From Ctena decussata (lineage: Eukaryota > Mollusca > Bivalvia > Lucinida > Lucinidae): a stretch of 64,000 nt of DNA. The first letter of the stretch is position 1; each line of letters opens with the position of its first letter. Shown here one piece after another: positions 63,906-64,000 of this stretch. A model generated the notes under the pieces. That model was not told the origin of the DNA. It saw nothing but the letters and a program-made list of their open reading frames with translations, and searched no databases. A program made the translations under genes and the position numbers. Where the stretch lies: contig OZ022499.1 of the NCBI GenBank assembly GCA_963989385.1, positions 77,613,903-77,677,902 of the forward strand. Reading direction: 5' to 3'.

Positions 63906-64000
63906 AAGATAATTAAGAGCTTGACAGGTTATGTAATAATACATAGCAATCAAACATGATTTTCTGATGCATTTACATGTATATAGACTGACCTCCTCGG
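841..64000 (-). CDS. Giant multi-exon gene for a modular FN3-like extracellular protein (internal part; both ends outside window)
   Basis: Thirty-one complete exons and one partial exon on the minus strand join in compatible phases from 63993 down to 841, with GT donors and AG acceptors throughout. They encode about 1956 residues arranged as roughly 15 repeated modules of 110-130 residues. Recurring signatures are SDG-x-x-VD-x-PP-x-x-G-x-V-x-DG, then D-I/V-D-Y-Q, then W-x-GF-x-D-x-x-SG-x-x-x-YEW-x-x-G, then YYV-x-V-x-A-x-N-x-AGL. These resemble fibronectin type III beta-sandwich modules of secreted or cell-surface animal proteins; the FN3-like label is inference. Scattered cysteines and a galactose-binding-like domain in the lowest-coordinate exon fit an extracellular location. 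I see no signal peptide, transmembrane segment, start or stop codon, since both termini lie outside. The largest introns are 14.9 kb and 12.4 kb and hold most of the repeats. Function and named orthologue are not recognised. Confidence 0.85.
1620..1958 (+). mobile_element. MITE, family with TAGAGGATCTTACA terminus
   Basis: A full-length relative lies in reverse orientation at 56781-57129. The first 130 bases form a large imperfect hairpin: a TGTATTATTGAATTTATTAA arm at 1650 and its complement near 1752. No coding potential is seen. Confidence 0.75.
1960..2250 (+). mobile_element. MITE related to 61738-61985
   Basis: It shares GGATCTTAC-x-CTCGTG-TCATTTCAT at its start and GACGTTGTCAATGACGTTACG with the copies at 7152-8000 and 61738-61985. 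The internal hairpin is expanded here. Confidence 0.6.
2260..3362. other. Intron sequence without a supported gene
   Basis: Weak plus-strand open frames (for example 2259-2666) have no recognisable domain. A TAA-type microsatellite lies near 3140-3162. Confidence 0.4.
3363..4200 (+). mobile_element. Dispersed element, inverted relative of 14800-16480
   Basis: It begins ACAGTGCGCCTATAGAGGCAATGG and contains CAATTCACTGTTTCGGAG, shared with 47655-48110. Further along, TTTCCGTTGTCATGGAAACGAC is matched in reverse near 15940-15965. The boundaries are approximate. Confidence 0.55.
5043..5153 (+). pseudogene. BED zinc-finger exon fragment (hAT-transposase-like or ZBED)
   Basis: The frame starts at ATG 5043 and reads KSDMWKYFGFYKK, then DMSKGVCR, and runs directly into GTAAGA, a good splice donor. 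W-x-YFG and the first cysteine match the N-terminal half of BED-type zinc fingers. The second half (C-x-x-C...H-x-x-x-H) is not visible in the following kilobase. It lies antisense inside the 14.9 kb intron. It is either a transposase remnant or the first coding exon of a small nested gene; the remnant is more likely. Confidence 0.5.
6071..6170. repeat. Inverted repeat (foldback)
   Basis: The arms are GTATTGTTGCAAAATGGGCAC and its reverse complement, separated by about 25 bases. Confidence 0.8.
6651..6840. mobile_element. Palindromic MITE, copy 1 of 2
   Basis: The left terminus TAGATAAGAGGGGTATTTGA is mirrored at the right end as TCAAATACTCCCTCTTA, with a central inverted CATATGTTGTGA...TCACAACATATG. 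The second copy is 9789-9992. Confidence 0.8.
7152..8000 (+). mobile_element. MITE of the 61738-61985 family, split by an insertion
   Basis: The left part (7152-7304) and right part (7858-8000) together match the uninterrupted copy at 61738-61985. Shared phrases include TCATTTCATATGAAA and CGCATTGTTGACGCGTACG. Confidence 0.75.
7305..7857 (+). mobile_element. 553 bp TIR element (AAAGGTAGGTTCCTG), nested insertion
   Basis: The termini are AAAGGTAGGTTCCTG and CAGGAACCTACCTTT-like. It interrupts a MITE of the 61738-61985 family between GAACATT and AATTCAATAAG. A reversed relative is at 46369-46912. A minus-strand frame shared by both copies is described in the findings. Confidence 0.82.
8594..8770. 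repeat. Dispersed repeat head (GGCGTTGGCGTT motif)
   Basis: AGCTGGCCTGAACGAAGTTC is followed by AGAGCTATTGTACTACCTCC and GGCGTTGGCGTTAGCGGCGG. This layout is common in bivalve dispersed elements (inference). It is a single copy here. Confidence 0.4.
9385..9480 (+). repeat. Pearl-like element head with CCGT microsatellite
   Basis: A short foldback, GTCCCCCGCCTTTTC...ACGGAGGGACATA, is followed by degenerate CCGTC repeats. A 22-base poly-A run lies at about 9620-9642. Confidence 0.45.
9789..9992. mobile_element. Palindromic MITE, copy 2 of 2
   Basis: It is closely related to 6651-6840. The arms end GATAAGAGGGGTATTTGATG and CATCAAATACTCCCTCTTATC. Confidence 0.82.
10315..10350. repeat. Perfect-arm hairpin
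   Basis: TTTGCGACAGTATAT and its complement flank a six-base loop. Confidence 0.8.
10476..10641. mobile_element. Palindromic foldback element
   Basis: The outer arms GGGGATAACTG and CAGTTATCCCC continue inward through GAAAATTGTCATTT and GTAAATCATC with their complements, to a GC-rich centre. Confidence 0.8.
11264..11412 (+). mobile_element. tRNA-derived SINE
   Basis: GTGGTAGCAGAGTGGTTAGA fits an A box, and GGTCGTGAGTTCGCAGCTC fits a B box about 50 bases later. The head resembles a serine/leucine-type tRNA. A short tail containing AAATGGGTACC follows. The head shows no sign of a working tRNA, so it is called a SINE. Confidence 0.65.
11446..12067 (+). repeat. Two diverged direct repeats, about 410 bp apart
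   Basis: CTGTCCTCCAG-GAGGCAAACAGGA and GGGAGC-AATTCTTTCC recur at about 11450/11860 and 11575/11990. The same AAGGAAAGAATTTGCTCC phrase is scattered at 10190, 11035, 20080, 34900 and 59430. Confidence 0.6.
12922..13979 (+). mobile_element. Pearl-like element with about 180 bp core repeats, interrupted
   Basis: The head ATGCCCCCGTGACAATAGTC-AGGGGGCAT is followed by diverged repeats of GGCAA-TTT-GCATTGT...GTAATCAATTCCTC...AACATAATGAAGATGTG. A foldback element at 13356-13585 interrupts it. Confidence 0.6.
13356..13585. mobile_element. Foldback element with 5 bp target duplication CTTGG
   Basis: The terminus CCCCAAGGTTATAAAAC is mirrored at the right as GTTTTATAACCTTGGGG. CTTGG directly flanks both ends (13351-13355 and 13586-13590). 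The internal arms contain GCTCA-CTCAGCTGAGCATGA. Relatives lie at 18487-18712, 50879-51013 and 59553-59780. Confidence 0.88.
14035..14500 (+). mobile_element. Pearl-like element with two 177 bp core repeats
   Basis: The head is CCCCCTACATACAAAGTATG-TCAGGGGG, followed by degenerate CCGTTCGTC repeats. Two copies of a unit starting AAGTTTTGC-TTAAACCT lie at about 14144 and 14321. Confidence 0.65.
14800..16480 (-). mobile_element. Dispersed element, reverse orientation relative of 3363-4200
   Basis: Its right part (16080-16480) matches 47780-48105 and 48330-48360 closely: GACGTTAGACGGTGTACCGT, CACTCGCGCTCCGCGCTC, ATGATCTACTTTACAACTGA. No transposase is seen. Confidence 0.55.
16514..16717 (-). 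CDS. Exon: FN3-like core, phase 1 to 1
   Basis: The acceptor is TTTTCAG and the donor AAT-G|GTTTGT. It encodes DINVQSISDRVSAFWYGFKD and an ELEENLQNG end. That end joins DKVVTEVRATDAAG across the 14.9 kb intron. Confidence 0.9.
16797..16881. repeat. Near-perfect hairpin with about 40 bp arms
   Basis: GTTACGAAACGAAAAA and CATAGTTACCAAACGACCTG are mirrored after a short loop. It lies 80 bases upstream of the acceptor of the exon at 16514-16717. Confidence 0.9.
17622..17825 (-). CDS. Exon: FN3-like strand and hinge, phase 1 to 1
   Basis: The acceptor is TACGCAG and the donor CAC-G|GTAAGT. It encodes YFTVVQAYNSAGL and SDGFMIDLEPPVAGVVLDGH, one of the best copies of the hinge. Confidence 0.92.
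17826..18486. other. Intron, no recognised element
   Basis: AT-rich sequence without a supported exon or repeat. Confidence 0.4.
18487..18712. mobile_element. Diverged foldback element (GGTTATAAAAC family)
   Basis: It begins CCCGAGGGCATAAAACACTT and ends GGTTTTATAACCTCACAG. Internal CATGTTCAGC-GAGCA-AGCATGAAA resembles the 13356 copy. The arms are degraded. Confidence 0.55.
18900..19041 (-). CDS. Exon: FN3-like core, phase 0 to 1
   Basis: The acceptor is AACTTCAG and the donor GGT-G|GTAAGT. It encodes DKDIDFVD, FAQWTDKF and SKYHVYLSTFPGG. Direct splicing to the next exon gives PGG-HDIHVLS, matching the module pattern. Confidence 0.88.
19205..19300 (+). repeat. Minisatellite, two copies of about 48 bp
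   Basis: TATTTACTGCTAGCAT-GAACAATG and GTGAAAAGGCGGAC-like segments repeat. Confidence 0.6.
19601..19740 (-). CDS. Exon: FN3-like strand and hinge, phase 1 to 0
   Basis: The acceptor is TTCTTAG and the donor CAG|GTATCT. It encodes DTYSMFVRGWY and GVMVYSTPPKSTVLLG, the hinge of this module. It has no methionine, so a scan for ATG-initiated frames misses it. Confidence 0.87.
20283..20404 (-). CDS. Exon: FN3-like core, phase 2 to 1
   Basis: The acceptor is CATTATAG and the donor AAA-G|GTAATA. It encodes YEWSVGET and CIFYVLPK. It joins GSQLSEKD downstream. Confidence 0.88.
20405..22145. other. Intron, no recognised element
   Basis: AT-rich. A short phrase, CTGCACCTGCTGCAAGCACAG, near 21190 is also found near 8290, which suggests an old dispersed repeat. 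Confidence 0.4.
22146..22284 (-). CDS. Exon: FN3-like module start, phase 1 to 2
   Basis: The acceptor is TTTTTACAG and the donor AAATG|GTAAGA. It encodes DYIDITFPLGQ and LAACWIASNPGAIKW. The split tryptophan codon joins YEWSVGET. The hammerhead-bearing element lies 117 bases upstream of this acceptor. Confidence 0.88.
22401..22848 (-). mobile_element. Retrozyme-like element with hammerhead ribozyme
   Basis: On the minus strand the element is one 383-base unit plus a 65-base second copy of its start: direct repeats 22784-22848 and 22401-22465, 64 of 65 identical. The unit boundary is the predicted cleavage site of the hammerhead at 22460-22505. There is no open reading frame, so it is non-autonomous. 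Retrozymes and Penelope-like retroelements in animals are known to carry type I hammerheads in such tandem arrangements; assignment here is by structure. It is in the same orientation as the host gene. Confidence 0.8.
22460..22505 (-). ncRNA. Type I hammerhead self-cleaving ribozyme
   Basis: Read 5' to 3' on the minus strand: GGGTCA (stem I), CTGAAGA (conserved CUGANGA core), GGCT-TAATT-AGCC (stem II, 4 bp, 5-base loop), GAAA (conserved), then ACTACGTAGT folding on itself as a short stem III, then C at position 17 of a GUC cleavage triplet, then TGGCCC, which pairs with GGGTCA (U-A, G-C, G-U and three C-G). Every invariant core base is present. The very short stem III is typical of Penelope-type and retrozyme hammerheads, which often act as dimers. 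Cleavage is predicted between 22466 and 22465. Confidence 0.9.
22849..23190. other. Intron, no recognised element
   Basis: No supported exon or repeat. Confidence 0.35.
23191..23944. mobile_element. Putative 754 bp TIR element
   Basis: CATGGTACCAAGGCAAA at the left is mirrored by TTTGCCTTGGTATCATG at the right (16 of 17). Related CCTTGGTACCATGG also occurs at about 24132. The interior is AT-rich with no transposase. Confidence 0.45.
24216..24342 (-). CDS. Exon: cysteine-rich linker, phase 0 to 1
   Basis: The acceptor is ATTTTGTAG. The donor CAT-G|GTCAAG is chosen because it gives the phase needed downstream. It encodes SQFELLSGGLMEMELIRRC and CYGHCVCAPHG, a small cysteine cluster not seen in other modules. 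Confidence 0.7.
24589..24768 (-). CDS. Exon: divergent module, phase 0 to 0
   Basis: The acceptor CTTCTCAG is used rather than the later CCAG at 24762, because phase 0 is required by the upstream exon. It ends TTG|GTTTTG, a weaker donor. It encodes FPGLPYQIPHDAGG and APPTIFIHMYSINGVNGF. The SDG-VD hinge is not recognisable. Confidence 0.75.
24888..24910 (-). pseudogene. 23-base copy of an exon end and its donor
   Basis: The sequence is identical to the last 19 coding bases (GSPPTPG) and first GT-GC of the exon ending at 25788. An upstream stop is in frame, so it is not a working exon. Confidence 0.5.
25237..25415 (-). CDS. Exon: FN3-like core, phase 1 to 0
   Basis: The acceptor is CATTCCAG and the donor GAG|GTAACT. 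It encodes LAWLGFEDIHSGTSHYEINI, a near-consensus core, and ends GNDLNE. Confidence 0.9.
25788..25941 (-). CDS. Exon: FN3-like strand and hinge, phase 0 to 1
   Basis: The acceptor is TTAACAG and the donor CCA-G|GTGCTT. It encodes GCYYDVILVACNGA and VSNILVDGSPPTPG. A 23-base copy of its 3' end, including the donor GT, recurs at 24888-24910. Confidence 0.9.
25942..26789. other. Intron, no recognised element
   Basis: AT-rich, nothing supported. Confidence 0.4.
26790..27019 (-). CDS. Exon: FN3-like hinge plus divergent core, phase 1 to 0
   Basis: The 230 bases run from acceptor TACTTCAG to donor CAG|GTAATG. They encode SNGFIVDNTPP and KFEWQVEDLES. The core is divergent and lacks the GF-x-D and YEW positions. 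Confidence 0.88.
27020..27637. other. Intron, no recognised element
   Basis: AT-rich, nothing supported. Confidence 0.4.
27638..27861 (-). CDS. Exon: canonical FN3-like core and strand, phase 2 to 1
   Basis: The acceptor TATACAAG is followed by one base that completes the arginine codon. It encodes VWHGFTDPQSGLSHYEWWAG and VFITVRAWNKAG before GCA-G|GTATTT. Confidence 0.92.
28352..29388. mobile_element. 1.04 kb non-autonomous DNA transposon with about 29 bp TIRs
   Basis: TATATACTGACACAAA and GAAACGTCCG at the left are mirrored by CGGATGTTTT and TTTGTGTCAGTATATA at the right. The ends carry TA/TATA, suggesting a Tc1/mariner-type target. No transposase frame is visible. Confidence 0.75.
29693..29879 (-). 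CDS. Exon: FN3-like strand and hinge, phase 1 to 2
   Basis: The acceptor is TATTTCAG and the donor TCTCG|GTAGGG. It encodes VEGIQYFTTITACNLADLC and SSDGFIVDSSPPSPGRVLDG, then DDIFYQAS. The split arginine codon joins FYLGAVWHGF in the next exon. Confidence 0.92.
30468..30744 (-). CDS. Exon: FN3-like hinge plus core, phase 0 to 1
   Basis: The 277 bases run from acceptor TTTTGTAG to donor AAT-G|GTAAAA. They encode AYNGIGLSS, FTVDASPPSKGHVYDG, DLDYVID, YWEGFHD and a CMEC pair. Translation past this donor is open for about 30 codons but leaves the module pattern. Confidence 0.9.
30745..31559. other. Intron, no recognised element
   Basis: No supported exon or repeat. Confidence 0.35.
31560..31740 (-). 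CDS. Exon: canonical FN3-like module core, phase 2 to 0
   Basis: The exon starts after TTTATAG and encodes WEGVFSDLESGISHYTWSVG, one of the cleanest copies of the core signature. It ends GHSYYVSVK before AAG|GTACGA. Confidence 0.9.
32053..32188 (-). CDS. Exon: FN3-like hinge, phase 1 to 2
   Basis: The acceptor is TATTTAG and the donor GCATG|GTATGT. It encodes GVKVDVTPPL and SVSA. The phase 2 junction makes a cysteine codon with the next exon, giving SAC-WEGVF. Confidence 0.87.
32189..33582. other. Intron, diverged repeat-like sequence only
   Basis: Phrases such as CTGTGACCTTGTCC and GCCTAGTCACATA near 32800-33020 resemble the lead-in of the satellite region at 35690-35790. Confidence 0.35.
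33583..33793. mobile_element. Palindromic MITE, GCCGCGACAC family, copy A
   Basis: The terminal CGCGACACGAGAAAACCAAC is mirrored by GTTGGTTTTGTCGTGTCGCG. The internal arms contain GATCAGCCTGGGCATCCGCC and its complement. Three more copies are at 53311, 53852 and 62906. Confidence 0.88.
34537..34653 (-). CDS. Exon: FN3-like module strand, phase 1 to 1
   Basis: The 117 bases run from acceptor TTTTCACAG to donor AGG-G|GTACGT. They encode GSAFGGVDISDFVEVG and VKLQNGHTYFASVRG. The exon joins VALG upstream and YDFTGQ downstream across the two shared glycine codons. Confidence 0.87.
34654..35460. other. Intron, dispersed repeat fragment
   Basis: Around 34850-34990 is a fragment of the AAGGAAAG...AAATTCTTTCCTTTAA repeat; the rest is AT-rich. 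Confidence 0.4.
35461..46331 (+). repeat. Large intronic satellite, 155 bp period, about 65 units
   Basis: Unique lead-in from 35461 (GCATGTGAGCAGAGGCTCAC) gives way at about 35990 to tandem units of 155 bases, for example GTACCAAATTTC at 36542, 36697 and 36852. Each unit carries GTACAACTAGTCATACCCAA, CCTAGCTATTGTGGTTCCTG and AATTTAATTGGAGAGAAAG. Some units have an extra block with AAAATGTTAACAGAGAAATC. The minus-strand reading frames in the array repeat because the DNA repeats. The array ends in a CA microsatellite. Confidence 0.95.
46335..46361 (+). repeat. CA microsatellite ending the satellite
   Basis: About 13 AC repeats directly follow the last satellite unit. Confidence 0.9.
46369..46912 (-). 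mobile_element. TIR element, reversed relative of 7305-7857
   Basis: The termini are AAAGGTAGGTTCCTG and CAGGAACCTACCTTT. It lies 8 bases after the CA tract. Confidence 0.82.
47020..47125 (-). CDS. Exon: FN3-like module core, phase 0 to 1
   Basis: The 106 bases run from acceptor AATTTTCAG to donor CTT-G|GTAGGT. They encode INWDSF and AKYEVALG, the module core. The intron downstream of it is 12.4 kb and holds the large satellite. Confidence 0.87.
47655..48360 (+). mobile_element. Dispersed element with a nested insertion
   Basis: It matches 3363-3480 and, in part, 16080-16480 (same strand for the latter block). A 222-base block at 48105-48326 interrupts it; without that block CATTATT joins ACTCAACAATT as in the 16400 copy. 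Confidence 0.65.
48105..48326 (+). repeat. Retroposon-like fragment, copy 1
   Basis: AGAGTTTCTGTG...TTTTTACTTTTACT is nearly identical to 59123-59350. Confidence 0.8.
48397..48614 (-). CDS. Exon: FN3-like module end and hinge, phase 1 to 0
   Basis: The 218 bases run from acceptor TCCTTGCAG to donor CAG|GTAATG. They encode LVHGFRYIFCIHA and the classic hinge CSDGVTVDLTPPTAGIV, and end NPTDTYQ. Confidence 0.9.
48615..49545. other. Intron, no recognised element
   Basis: A 20-base phrase, TCACCTAAATCCTATTTGCT, is duplicated in tandem near 49087. Nothing else is supported. Confidence 0.4.
49546..49676 (-). CDS. Exon: FN3-like module core, phase 2 to 1
   Basis: The acceptor is TTATAAAG and the donor ACA-G|GTTTGC. 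It encodes YKNYTWAVLHYQ, equivalent to YEWAIG, and a loop with two cysteines (TDPCSLPEAIKCGYT). Confidence 0.85.
50410..50533 (-). CDS. Exon: FN3-like module start, phase 1 to 2
   Basis: The 124 bases run from acceptor TTTCCAAG to donor CGCAG|GTAGGC. They encode EADVDYTPY and ISATW. The phase 2 junction regenerates an arginine codon with the next exon to give ATWPTR-YKNYTW. Confidence 0.87.
50879..51013. mobile_element. Foldback element (GGTTATAAAACTT family)
   Basis: AGGTTATAAAACTTGAG and CTCAAGTTTTATAAC flank long arms with ACTCAAAATAAAGCACA and CTTCCGAGCA around a small centre. Confidence 0.82.
51425..51611 (-). CDS. Exon: FN3-like module C-terminal half, phase 0 to 1
   Basis: The acceptor is a polypyrimidine run ending TTTTAG and the donor is GAG-G|GTACAT. 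It encodes CWRVAVRGYSKAGV, equivalent to the YYV-x-V-x-A-x-N-x-AGL strand, followed by a divergent hinge VIDALGDPVEVEG. Confidence 0.86.
52055..52219 (-). CDS. Exon: FN3-like module core, phase 0 to 0
   Basis: The 55 codons lie between acceptor TACTACAG and donor AAG|GTTGGT. They encode a module core ending DHYEWAITDNS and an acidic loop, DDGGMNDK. The exon joins upstream TDTQQ and downstream VVFTHN. Confidence 0.87.
52273..52399. repeat. Inverted repeat with 22 bp perfect arms
   Basis: GATTTTTCAGCGTTCATCGT and its complement flank further paired segments (TGGT...ACCA, AGCTAAAATT...AATTTTAGC). Confidence 0.85.
53311..53546. mobile_element. Palindromic MITE, GCCGCGACAC family, copy B
   Basis: It begins GAGCCGCGACACGAGAAAAC and ends TGTCATGTCGCGGCTC. 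It lies 57 bases past the donor of the exon at 53604. Confidence 0.9.
53604..53824 (-). CDS. Exon: FN3-like module, flanked closely by two MITEs
   Basis: The 221 bases start in phase 1 after CATTTAAG and end CAG|GTAATA in phase 0. They encode DYWTIFKDYEH, LQPGKKYRVSIKLCAG and SNGVTVIPNPPIAGTI. Palindromic elements of one family lie 57 bases beyond the donor and 27 bases before the acceptor. Confidence 0.88.
53852..54090. mobile_element. Palindromic MITE, GCCGCGACAC family, copy C
   Basis: It begins GAGCCGCGACATGATAAAAC and ends TTTTGTCGTGTCGCGGCTC. It starts 27 bases before the acceptor of the exon at 53604-53824. Confidence 0.9.
54165..55365 (+). mobile_element. Pearl-like element with about 168 bp core repeats
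   Basis: CCAAGGGAAATAACTCAA recurs at about 54491, 54638, 54806, 54973 and 55141. The array ends in a GACAGACGGACA microsatellite and ATGTCTCCC...GGGGGAGACAT, with ATGTCTCCC also at the start. Core repeats plus microsatellite plus short termini match the published description of bivalve pearl elements. Confidence 0.75.
55366..56517. other. Intron, no recognised element
   Basis: AT-rich, nothing supported. Confidence 0.4.
56518..56659 (-). CDS. Exon: FN3-like module core, phase 0 to 1
   Basis: The acceptor GTTTTCAG precedes GATAAAAGG. Coding includes ENDIDYQV, LSAHW and VYWAVEERAPIV. The open frame continues to about 56447, but the donor GTT-G|GTAAAG at 56517 has a strong consensus and gives the phase required by the next exon, so I end the exon there. 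Confidence 0.85.
56781..57129 (-). mobile_element. MITE, reverse copy of 1620-1958
   Basis: The reverse complement aligns end to end with 1620-1958, including CTAATAATACAGGAGTACGA and CATAAAACCT-like blocks. Confidence 0.8.
57931..57962 (-). CDS. Microexon of 32 bases
   Basis: It lies between acceptor ATGTTGCAG and donor GAG|GTAATC and starts in phase 1, ending in phase 0. It encodes DSVLQATHHTE. It bridges the upstream exon (CDGTGI) and the downstream exon (DKRKGCENDIDYQ) without breaking the frame, which neither could do directly. Confidence 0.8.
58416..58557 (-). CDS. Exon: FN3-like module end and hinge, phase 0 to 1
   Basis: The 142 bases start after GGTATAG and end ATA-G|GTAAGT, a consensus donor. 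They encode TYYHVVVASTD, IVSDGITI and VFDGLACDGTGI. These are the last strand and the hinge of a module, although the usual VD-x-PP motif is replaced here. Confidence 0.87.
58636..59350 (+). repeat. Retroposon-like dispersed repeat, unclassified
   Basis: The last 225 bases duplicate 48105-48326. The upstream part is GC-richer than its surroundings. No intact reverse transcriptase frame is visible. Confidence 0.5.
59553..59780. mobile_element. Foldback element (GGTTATAAAAC family)
   Basis: It begins CCCCGAGGTTATAAAAC and carries CTGAGCATGAAATTTTCTCT with its complement, as at 13356-13585. The right terminus is lost. Confidence 0.7.
59781..60576. other. Intron, no supported gene
   Basis: A plus-strand frame at 59788-59973 (STRSAKRLENKAHLQFARG) has no recognised domain. 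A T-rich run with GTTGTTGTT lies at 60221-60275. Confidence 0.35.
60577..60774 (-). CDS. Exon: FN3-like module core, phase 0 to 0
   Basis: It encodes DIVDIDFQ, AAEWSGF and ends FDGLTLTPFE before GAG|GTAAAT. Two in-frame acceptors six bases apart (after CAG at 60775 or at 60769) would give 198 or 192 bases, so NAGNAG-like alternative acceptor use is possible. It joins the next exon as FE-TYYHVVV. Confidence 0.87.
61291..61613 (-). CDS. Exon: FN3-like module with RKRR insertion
   Basis: This 323-base exon starts after TTTTCAG in phase 1 and ends CGG|GTATAA in phase 0. It encodes the second half of a module (DYYVSVKAENTIGL near its middle) and the beginning of the next (GGLVYDVSVDG). An insertion near residue 10 reads GARKRRSAD, a tetrabasic motif of the furin-like convertase type. 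It sits in the loop where other modules have a short PGG-x-DI segment. Confidence 0.87.
61738..61985 (+). mobile_element. MITE, uninterrupted family member
   Basis: The hairpin CTTACACGAGTGGTCATTTC / GAAATGACCACTCGTGTAAG lies at its start. The remainder matches 7250-8000 without the nested element. Confidence 0.78.
62558..62774. mobile_element. Near-perfect foldback element
   Basis: CAGGGGCCATA...GGCCCCTG termini enclose arms with GTTGCTAGGGCT, GAAGGAGATTCA and AACTATGAAATTTGCTCTGG. Confidence 0.88.
62906..63140. mobile_element. Palindromic MITE, GCCGCGACAC family, copy D
   Basis: It begins GAGCCGCGACATGACAACAC and ends GTTGGTTTTGTCGGTTCGCGGC. It lies about 90 bases from the donor of the exon at 63228. 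Confidence 0.88.
63228..63393 (-). CDS. Exon: FN3-like module, phase 0 to 1
   Basis: The acceptor TTTACCAG precedes GTG ATT GGT and the donor is ATT-G|GTAACT. The 166 bases encode a module core ending GLIYSVAIG, which matches the YEWAIG signature of other modules. The next exon completes the shared glycine codon and gives AIGTSDI. Confidence 0.85.
63870..63900 (+). repeat. Poly-T run of about 31 bases
   Basis: Uninterrupted T tract in the intron upstream of the exon at 63228. Confidence 0.9.
63993..64000 (-). CDS. Donor end of the next upstream exon (partial)
   Basis: On the minus strand the last visible bases read GAGGAG followed by GTCAGT, a good donor. Phase 0 would fit the next exon, which starts in phase 0. 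Only eight bases are visible, so this is tentative. Confidence 0.45.

Overview
This window reads as animal nuclear DNA, most likely from a bivalve mollusc. The evidence is long AT-rich introns, canonical GT-AG exons, a dense load of short inverted-repeat elements, and tandem arrays of about 150-170 bp of the kind seen in bivalve 'pearl'-like elements. The taxon is an inference from repeat style; no species is claimed.

The only clear host gene lies on the minus strand and runs off both ends of the window. I could place 31 complete internal exons and the donor end of one more. Every neighbouring pair joins in a compatible reading phase from 63393 down to 841, giving 5869 coding bases (about 1956 residues). 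The protein is a chain of about 15 extracellular modules resembling fibronectin type III (FN3) domains. The modules share three signatures: an SDG-x-x-VD-x-PP-x-x-G-x-V-x-DG hinge, a W-x-GF-x-D-x-x-SG-x-x-x-YEW-x-x-G core, and a YYV-x-V-x-A-x-N-x-AGL strand. The last exon in the window adds a domain resembling galactose-binding/DUF642 folds. One module carries an RKRR insertion (possible proprotein cleavage) and one exon is only 32 bases. I do not recognise a named orthologue. Neither the start codon nor the stop codon is in the window.

Layout from low to high coordinates: 1-600 pearl-like 151 bp repeats; 841-1611 the last visible exon; 1612-16513 a 14.9 kb intron packed with nested MITEs, pearl-like arrays, a tRNA-derived SINE and a plus-strand BED-finger exon fragment; 16514-34653 nineteen exons with moderate introns; 34654-47019 a 12.4 kb intron filled by a roughly 10.3 kb satellite with a 155 bp period; 47020-64000 a further cluster of exons with many foldback elements in the introns.

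The most striking feature is in the intron between the exons at 24216 and 22284. A 448 bp retrozyme-like element (22401-22848, minus strand, same sense as the gene) carries a complete type I hammerhead ribozyme. All core bases are present, stem I has 6 bp, stem II has 4 bp and there is a GUC cleavage site. The 5' end of the element coincides with the predicted self-cleavage position. If active, the ribozyme would cut the host intron about 180 nt upstream of its 3' splice site.

Other notable architecture: an exon tightly bracketed by two copies of one palindromic MITE, a MITE whose terminus lies about 7 nt from a splice acceptor, and a nested foldback element with a visible 5 bp target duplication.
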